Shown here in pieces: positions 57,613 through 64,000 of a stretch of DNA of 64,000 bases. Each line of letters opens with the position of its first letter. The stretch's first letter is position 1. This DNA is from Linyphia triangularis. Taxonomy: Eukaryota; Arthropoda; Arachnida; Araneae; Linyphiidae. The position numbers and the translations under genes are program-made. The notes below the pieces were generated by a model. It searched no databases. It saw only the letters and a program-made list of their open reading frames with translations, and was not told the DNA's origin. The stretch is from assembly GCA_963978545.1 (NCBI GenBank), contig OZ021721.1, forward strand, positions 112,511,280 to 112,575,279, read 5' to 3'.

Positions 57613-58517
57613 ATTAGAAATTTAAATAGATACATTTTATACATTATAAATGTAATTAATGTTATATTAAATAAAAGGAAATTTGTCTTTCATTTTGCAT
57701 CTGTAACTCTTCAGAGAAAAATTAACTAATCTAATCTATTGAGTTACATTGAGTTTTCTATAATTTTTCCACGGAAGTAAAATGCAAATTAAGTTTTTCT
57801 TTGATTTTTAAATTTTGAAATAACCATATAAATATATCACCGAAATTAGAATTTAAATAAATATTTGTACCTGACTAAACTTTAATAAAAATTCTAAAAT
57901 TCAATTTTGCTGGTATTCAGGTCTAGATAAGCGAAGAAATAAATAAATTTAAGGATAACTTTTAATTTGTCTGAAATGCACCTTCAATGTCAAATTCTGT
58001 TTCAAAATAAATAAATAGAATTTCTGGGAAAGGTTTTAAGCAGAGCTTTCTTTTGTGGCTATTTCAATGAAACTTGAACAAATCGAAGTACAATAATTGA
58101 ATAGATTTCAGAATTTTCTTTAAAATATTTCGTATACTTCCTAAACGATTCTTTGGAGCATTAAAACTTATCATGGTACATTTAACAAGTTTTCAAACAC
58201 AAATGTTTGCCCAGCGATGAAAAGATATTTATAAATTTAAAAAAATTGTATTGAATTCATTTGAAGGTTTCCTTATATTCATGTATTTCATACAAATATA
58301 TATACTTCATAAATAAACATATTTGAAAGGATTCCTTTATTATAAAGTGATTGAAATTAAATATCTTTTATTTTAGTTTCGAGTAATTGGAGTTTCAGGC
58401 GCTTTTGAAAATAACGGCGCAGAATAGAAAACATTATTTACCTTGTAAAATATGCTAAATTTTGGACACTAAAGTGTTTCAAAAGCTAGATTTTTCTTTT
58501 TCTAAAAAACAGTTCCT
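57613..58517. other. AT-rich DNA, no gene
   Basis: Nothing recognised. Confidence 0.5.
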
Positions 58518-59244
58518 TTAAGGGGGTGCGGAACCGAAAATAAAAAAAACTTTATTTATGTACATTTTTACGTCAAAATTTATTTTATGTATGAGATACT
58601 ATTTATATATCTTTGAGAAAATGTTTTTTTAAATATTGTGTTTTGTTATTTAAAAAAAATTTAAAAACCAAGAAAAATCCATAATAATTGATGTTTGCGT
58701 ATTTTGATATAAGTCAAGAAAAAATTAAAAAATTTTCAAAGTGAAAGCTTTCTGTAATATATAATTATATAAAGAAAATTTTGTCTTCACAGAATTTTGA
58801 TAGGTGAACTAAAAAAAATTTTAAAAAATCTCAAAGTTAAAATATTGAAATTTTTGCTTTTTTTTATGTTATCTTTTACGCTAAAAACTATATTTTAAAA
58901 CAGAATTAAAAAAATAAAATTCTGTGAAGACAAAATATTTAAAACTACATAAATTAAATGCTCCAAAAATTTGAATAGCCAATTGTTAATGGTTCTGGAG
59001 ATATATCGATTTGAATATGCAACATCTGTGAAAAACACTAGTGCTCGAAAAACGCACTTTAAGCAGACGCTTCAAGGCGTTACGCCCATTAGTGATGTTT
59101 AAATCACAGGTAATTTTGTGGCGTTCTAATCACCGGAGGAATAAGATAAAAACATCATTCTCTTCATTAATCTATGAACTCTTTTTTTAAATCAGAAAAA
59201 TAATTTGGGATTTTTGAAAAAATTTCGGTACTGGACCCCCTTAA
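58518..59244. mobile_element. TTAA MITE, GGGGGTCCAGTACC family, right copy
   Basis: The element at 58522-59240 lies between TTAA motifs and is the inverted sister of 54993-55714. It forms the inner part of the right arm of the inverted duplication. The left end is slightly mutated (GGGGGTGCGGAACCGAAAAT). Confidence 0.88.
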
Positions 59245-59549
59245 GTGAGTCGATTAAATAACCAAGCATGTTTGGGAACTAAACACTGGGGATTCCGCGT
59301 CTGACTGACCGTCTGACCGGAACATTGCTGTATTGGACATTGGGCCCCACAGACGCACTCACACACAGGGCTGTTACGCCCCTGAGTTTAGTTTTTATTT
59401 TGTGAAATGGTATCATGGTGGATTTTTCTTTCGTTTTACTATGTTTAAGTAATATTAACATTTTACGAAATGTTATCGTGATGAGTCTATCTTTATTTTA
59501 CTATTTTAAATTAAGTAATATTTAGTAATATAAATTAAGTAATTTAAAA

Positions 59550-59643
59550 ACATCATTCAATTCAGGAATGTATGAACTATATTTTAAAATCAGAAAAAAA
59601 ATTTGGGATTTTTGAAGAAATTTCGGTACCATACCCCCTTAAT
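59550..59643. mobile_element. Truncated end of the same TTAA MITE family
   Basis: CAGAAAAAAAATTTGGGATT, GAAATTTCGGTACCATACCC and CCTTAA reproduce only the last 90 bp of the 58522 element. It lies just outside the right arm of the duplication and may have taken part in forming it. Confidence 0.7.
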
Positions 59644-59779
59644 GAATTAAAAACCAAGATTCTTTTATGAATAATAAGACCTTTAAATACGAATTATTTT
59701 TCTCAATTAAAAACTTTTTAACTGACAAAACAGTTAATATCTGCCATTAAAATCATTTCAAGATTTTGAATGTCAAGGC

Positions 59780-59892
59780 CATTTTTTTAAATCCTTTATG
59801 TTACTTCGATTTTGTTTGTTTGTGACGGACAAATCTGCAGAGTACTGATTAACCCAATTGCAGCCACCCAATCTTACTGCAATGAATCCGAT
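59780..59892. repeat. Single diverged module related to the 31-35 kb arrays
   Basis: AAATCCTTTATGTTACTTCG, TTTTGTTTGTTTGTG and GACGGACAAATCTGCAGAG resemble the starts of the 31551 and 34749 monomers. Confidence 0.55.
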
Positions 59893-60552
59893 ATAGACTG
59901 AGAGGCGACTGCAATTTTTGGACCCCATCGAACATCATTCTGAATTTTTTATAGCAATTGGAGAAAAGTGAGTAGATTACGAATCCACTGGTCTGCCGTG
60001 GCAAAAATGGCCGAAACTGGTCAAAAATCGACTTTTAATAAGTTGAACTAAATCCAATTATGCACCATAACTTGCCAAATAATGAGCATTTTTTTTATTT
60101 GGTAACCTCTTTAATTTTCAATTAAGAAGGTTGTAGACGATTCAGATATCTGGCGACGGTTTACTTGCAGCTATTAAAAGAGAGCCAAGTTGACAAAAAA
60201 TATTGCGTCACTTATGACGTAACTGATGTCGCCAATTTGGCTTACTTTTAAAAGATATAAGTTTTCCGAGCCAAAGATCAGAAATCGTTTGCGCTTTTTC
60301 TCATTGAAAATCAAAATGAAGTGGGTTGTCAAATGAATAAGTTTGTTCTATTTTTGGCAAGTTATGACATATTTGGCAAGTTATGACATATTTGGCAATC
60401 GGATTTTAGTTCAACTCATTCCAAGTCGATTATTGATCAGTTTCGGCCATTTTTGCCACGGCAGACCGGTGGACTAACTTTTCTCTAATTTCTATAAAAA
60501 ATTCAGAATGATTTTCGATGGGGTCCAAAAATTGCAGTCGCCTCTCGGACTA
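59893..60552. mobile_element. Long fold-back MITE with TA flanks, copy 2
   Basis: The element at 59895-60550 has ends GACTGAGAGGCGACTGCAAT and GTCCGAGAGGCGACTGCAAT (complement), with TA outside. The centre carries TTGCGTCACTTATGACGTAA at 60203-60222, the apex of the fold-back. Confidence 0.92.
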
Positions 60553-60599
60553 ATACATTTATCGATAAAAAATGCATTCTATTTAGTTTAGGGGGTTGT

Positions 60600-60760
60600 T
60601 AATAAAAGGTCGCTTTTATACACACTTTTATTACCGCTTCGATGGGATAATTAACACTCTTGCCGTCATCCAAGCGAACTGAAATTTGGCAGATAAACTC
60701 GGATGTCGATGATAATGCATTCTATCAAGATTTTGAGTCACAAATAAACTTAAGTAATGG
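60600..60760. repeat. Single diverged GGCAGATAAACTC module
   Basis: GCCGTCATCCAAGCGAACTG, AAATTTGGCAGATAAACTCG and ATGCATTCTATCAAGATTTT match the 34749 array unit. Confidence 0.6.
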
Positions 60761-61673
60761 CAAGGAATTAGAGGTCGGCGATATATCGATACGACGATAT
60801 TTAAAAAAAAATATCGTTAGTAAAAATATCGATACAAGTCACCGATATATCAATATTTTCAAACATTTTTAGTTTTTTGATGATCGTTTTGTAGTTCCAT
60901 GTGTTTTTTCAATTTTCTTTCTTCTTTTTTCAAAAACTTCAAAACTCAAGTTTAGACTTGACTGAGAAACAGTCAAAATGGCCCCCTAACTAAAAAGAAA
61001 ACATAATGTAATGGAAAGTTGAGATCATTTATTAGTAGTCATTATCGTAGCGTCGTTTCTGTTGCCAACGTGTGCCTGGAATTTGCATATAATTTTAAAT
61101 ATTAAAAACGTCTCGATCAGCAAAATCTGCGGTAAACTACTTTTCAAAATTTCTTCTTTAAAAATAAATGTGAATTTATGCATTGACATCCAAATGTATT
61201 TGATTTATTCTGATTGATAATATAATTTAATTATTAAAACTGTTTTTATAATTTATTTATTAAAACAATTTTTATAATTTATTTATTAAAACAATTTTTA
61301 TAATTTATTTATTAAAACAATTTTTATAATTTATTTATTAAAACAATTTTTATAATTTATTTATTAAAACAATTTTTATAATTTATTTATTAAAACAATT
61401 TTTATAATTTATTTATTAAAACAATTTTTATAATTTATTTATTAAAACAATTTTTATAATTTATTTATTAAAACAATTTTTATAATTTATTTATTAAAAC
61501 AATTTTGGCATAAATTCATGAAAAGTAGAAATTTACCCCGAAAAACTTCGTTTCTGGCAAAATTAAAAATCAAATAAAAAAAAATCATGTATCGATATAT
61601 CGATATTTTTTTCTATGCAACGATATAGTATCGATATTTATTTTGATCAATATTTATGATCTCTACAAGGAAT
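60761..61673. mobile_element. ATCGAT-rich hAT MITE, copy 2, with internal minisatellite
   Basis: The element at 60769-61665 has perfect CAAGGAAT 8-bp flanks (60761-60768 and 61666-61673), ends TAGAGGTCGGCGATATATCG and TAGAGATCATAAATATTGAT (complement). It is reverse-oriented relative to copy 1. The extra length is a 26-bp minisatellite at 61237-61505. Confidence 0.94.
61237..61505. repeat. 26-bp minisatellite, about 10 copies
   Basis: TTAAAACAATTTTTATAATT plus TATTTA repeats with almost no variation inside the hAT MITE. Copy 1 of the MITE (40045) has no such expansion. Confidence 0.95.
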
Positions 61674-61739
61674 CGATAGTATTCTTCATAGTGGTAAAAC
61701 ACTATTGAAACCCAATCCGATTTTAAATAAAGTTTGCAA

Positions 61740-62080
61740 TTTTATTAAGAATTTATATTTAAATAAAATTTGTTTATGGGTTAATTTCTTAAATAATTTG
61801 TATTAGCTTCGATTTTGTTGGTTGTTGTACTAGGAAAAAATCTTTGGAGAACTAATTAACCCACTTGCTGTCATACGATCAGTCTGCTACTTGATAGTCT
61901 CTATCGATGACGATGCATTTTATCTAACTTTGGAAATTTTTCTAATAAAGTTTCGGATTACTAGTTTACTCACTTGCCGTCATCGCATCGAGCAGATACT
62001 TGGCAGATAAACTCTTTGTCAAGTCTATCAAGTTTTGGGGGCAAAAAAGAAGTTAGTCTGTGGGGAAGAATCGAGTGCAT
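61740..62080. repeat. Diverged copies of the GGCAGATAAACTC module
   Basis: TTGTATTAGCTTCGATTTTG, CTTGCTGTCATACGATC, CTTGCCGTCATCGCATCGAG and GGCAGATAAACTC are two decayed units of the family amplified at 34749-35506. Confidence 0.6.
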
Positions 62081-62212
62081 TAAAGCAGATTTTGAACATA
62101 CAAAATGCGTTGTTTTTTTTTTTAAATTTTTTTTTTTTAAATAAATATTTGAAACACATTTAAATTGTTGAAAGATCCACAGCTGGCAGTGAATTTCTTA
62201 TAGATTTTCATC

Positions 62213-62256
62213 GTACATAAAAATAGGTCGTTGAGCATACAAACCAACCAATTTAA
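62213..62256 (+). mobile_element. SINE tail remnant
   Basis: GTACATAAAAATAGGTCGTT, GAGCATACAAACCAACCAA is the 3' tail of the SINE family at 62296-62477, without the rest. Confidence 0.6.
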
Positions 62257-62295
62257 AGATTTTTCTTATAAACAGAAGCTCTCTTTTAATACAGC

Positions 62296-62477
62296 ACACC
62301 TAATGGCTGTGGGGTTAGCGCTCTGGCTTCGCATGCCAAAGATGCCGGGATCGAATCCCAGATTAAGCATGGATGTTCGTTGTGGTTCGGAATTCACGTT
62401 AAGCTGTAGGTCCCGGCCTGATTAACCGTTACTGTGCATAAATGTAAGTCGTTGAGCATACTAACCAACCAACCAAT
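62296..62477 (+). mobile_element. tRNA-derived SINE (family 2), full length
   Basis: The head GGCTGTGGGGTTAGCGCTCT with B-box GGATCGAATCC (GCCGGGATCGAATCCCAG) is followed by ATGGATGTTCGTTGTGGTTC, ACGTTAAGCTGTAGGTCC, TGCATAAATGTAAGTCGTTG and the tail ACCAACCAACC. The flanks CTCTTTTAATACA (62283-62295) and CTCTTTGAATACA (62478-62490) are a 13-bp duplication with one change. The 64-codon frame over it is not a gene. Confidence 0.92.
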
Positions 62478-62778
62478 CTCTTTGAATACATAATTAGAAT
62501 AATTTTTCTTAATTGTTACTAACTAATAATTAACCCATTAGAAGTCGACTTTGAAATAGATAGACAGTAATCGTTTTTAACTTTTACCTTGTTTATTAAG
62601 ATTATGTAAGGTATATTTTGAGTTTTTCAGATTTTTGGAAAATTATTTTTATGATTTTTAAAAAACGATAAGTTTTCTCGCCAACCATCCTTAATAGGTT
62701 AATATTTATCCATAACTGATAGACCAGGCTTAACTTATTTTTATATAGCAAGGTATCTGCTGCTTACTTCTACCACAT

Positions 62779-62999
62779 TTAACCCTTTGCACTCGAGCCC
62801 TTTTTCGCGCGGAGGGACCAGCAACTCGAGACATTTCGCGGCATTTTTGGTTCGGTTTGAGATTAAGCATTCTTTTCATAGAAACTAAACACAGTCATTG
62901 GCCTTGCATCGATTTTCCCCATCAAACCTAGTAGTCTTCTCTTGTTGCGGTATCCAATCATGTGGTGCCTGAGAGGCGCTGCTCGAGCGCAAAGGGTAA
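62779..62999. mobile_element. TTAA MITE, CCCTTTGC...CTCGAG family, copy 2
   Basis: The element at 62783-62996 starts after TTAA with CCCTTTGCACTCGAGCCC and ends with the complement of CCCTTTGCGCTCGAGCAGC. The right TTAA has decayed to TAAA. It matches 43140-43365. Confidence 0.87.
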
Positions 63000-63190
63000 A
63001 GTATTTATTATAGCTAATATCTCTTAGTAAATTCGAACTCTCATCATTCAATACGTTCAATATCTGCGTAAACACCTCTAATCCCATTATGCTAACGAGA
63101 GGAGATCGAGACCGAGATGGATTCTTGCACCAGCCTTCAATAACATAGAGGTATTCGATGAAGCAGGTTATATTATTAGAGATTGCATTA

Positions 63191-63851
63191 TAGTCCGAGA
63201 GGCGACTGCAATTTGTGGACCCCATCGAACATCATTCTGAATTTTTTATAGAAATTGGAGAAAAATGAGTAGATTATGAATCCATTGGTCTTCCGTGACA
63301 AAAATGGCCGAAACTGATCAAAAATCGACTTGGAATGAGTCGAACTAACATCCGATTGCCAAATATGTCATAACTTGCTAAAAAGAGAACAAACTTTTTC
63401 GTCTGGCAACCCGCTGCATTTTGATTTTCAATGAGAAAAAGCTCAAACGATTTCTGATCTCTGACTCGGAAAACTTGTATCTTTTAAAAGTAAGCCAAAT
63501 TGGCGACATCAGTTACGTCATCAGTGACGTAATGTTTATTGCCAATTTGGCTCATTTATGAAAGATGCAAGTAAGCCATAGCCACACATCCAAATCGTTT
63601 GCAACCTTCTTAATTAAAAATTAAAGAGTGAGGGTTACCAAATAAAAAAAAGGCTCATTATTTGGCAAGTTATGGCGGATTTGGCAATTGGATTTAGTTG
63701 AACTTATTACAAATCGATTTTTGATCAGTTTTGGCCATTTTTGCCATTGCAGACCAGTGGATTCGTAATCTACTCACTTTTCTCCAATTTCTATAAAAAA
63801 TTCAGAATGATGTTCGATGGGGTCCACAAATTGCAGTCGCCTCTCAGTCTA
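63191..63851. mobile_element. Long fold-back MITE with TA flanks, copy 3
   Basis: The element at 63193-63849 has ends GTCCGAGAGGCGACTGCAAT and GACTGAGAGGCGACTGCAAT (complement), with TA on both sides. The exact centre (63513-63532) is TTACGTCATCAGTGACGTAA, a perfect 8-bp-arm hairpin. The 120-codon minus-strand frame that overlaps its left end is a by-product. Confidence 0.93.
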
Positions 63852-64000
63852 TTAGGAATCTTATATAAGATTAGACATTGGTTAGTCGCGCTGATGACAA
63901 ATGTTCCCCACAGTTAATTTCTCAATAGATGGCAAGCATCAAAGCCTTCTTACAGTTTTTACAAGTTATTTTAAAAATACTTTTTTAATTTTACTTTATT

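Larger units (their letters stand above)
51010..59522. repeat. Inverted duplication, arms about 1.0 kb
   Basis: The left arm is 51010-51267 joined to 54967-55714. The right arm is 59522 back to 58522. They agree through the array, GTGAGTGCGTCTGTGGGGCC, GTCAGACGGTCAGTCAGACG, CATGCTTGGTTATTTAATCG and the whole TTAA MITE. The left arm alone carries the 3.7-kb hAT insertion. A 60-codon frame is preserved in both arms with two changes, which reflects youth of the duplication, not coding. Confidence 0.93.

Noticed and set aside
51073..59461. A 60-codon frame preserved in two places (51073-51255 plus, 59279-59461 minus)
   Set aside because: It lies inside the two arms of a recent inverted duplication, so identity reflects age, not selection. 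Nothing protein-like is recognised.
11494..62477. Possible functional tRNA genes
   Set aside because: All A/B-box pairs found continue into SINE bodies with AACC-repeat tails and target duplications, and none folds to a complete tRNA by eye.
62863..63225. 120-codon minus-strand frame
   Set aside because: It spans a TTAA MITE, a short unique piece and the end of a fold-back MITE, so it is a composite by-product.

Overview
This window looks like non-coding DNA from a nuclear animal genome. It is roughly 70% A+T by eye, rich in homopolymer runs and tandem repeats, and full of nested short DNA transposons, tRNA-derived SINEs and dead LINE pieces. There is no bacterial-type gene packing and no long reading frame. 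The mix (hAT, pogo/Tigger, Tc1/mariner-like and TTAA-flanked MITEs, CR1/L2-like LINEs, tRNA-SINEs ending in AACC repeats) fits an arthropod, and a spider would be my guess. That guess rests on general family knowledge, not on a match I could run.

I find no intact gene that I can defend. At this composition a stop codon is expected about every 12-13 codons, so several open stretches of 80-100 codons are expected by chance in 64 kb on both strands. A few stretches are listed as unassigned for that reason. The protein relics I do recognise are a hAT transposase C-terminus (about 15.1-15.3 kb, minus), a non-LTR reverse transcriptase C-terminus (about 37.9-38.5 kb, minus) and a CR1/L2-like reverse transcriptase C-terminus (about 46.0-46.5 kb, minus). 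A PIF/Harbinger-like relic near 8.2-8.9 kb is weaker.

Layout. 0-9 kb: AT-rich DNA, a hAT MITE carrying a nested SINE, a 62-bp satellite (12 copies), a 268-bp duplication and a GC-elevated patch. 9-18 kb: a hAT end swollen by an AT minisatellite, two SINEs, a tandemly duplicated 43-bp hairpin array, a hAT element with a transposase relic and a Tigger-type MITE. 18-31 kb: AT-rich DNA, a 341-bp duplication, a roughly 175-bp array invaded by a 149-bp array, a 267-bp array, the second copy of the first hAT MITE and a TTAA MITE. 31-38.8 kb: three separate tandem arrays (about 280, 260 and 280 bp), two hAT MITEs of one family (one with a Tigger inside) and a TTAA MITE split by a LINE. 39-48 kb: a hAT MITE packed with ATCGAT motifs, low-complexity tracts and two CR1/L2-like LINE 3' ends facing tail to tail. 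48-64 kb: the most structured part, with three copies of a long fold-back MITE, near-perfect palindromes, a roughly 1-kb inverted duplication one arm of which holds a 3.7-kb hAT-type insertion, and a second ATCGAT-rich hAT.

Target-site duplications can be read directly for many insertions: 8 bp for hAT, TA for Tigger and mariner-like, 9-15 bp for SINEs, and TTAA flanks. The nesting gives relative ages: SINE after hAT MITE, Tigger after hAT, LINE after TTAA MITE, and the 3.7-kb hAT after the inverted duplication. No rRNA, functional tRNA, CRISPR array, operon or prokaryotic signal was seen.
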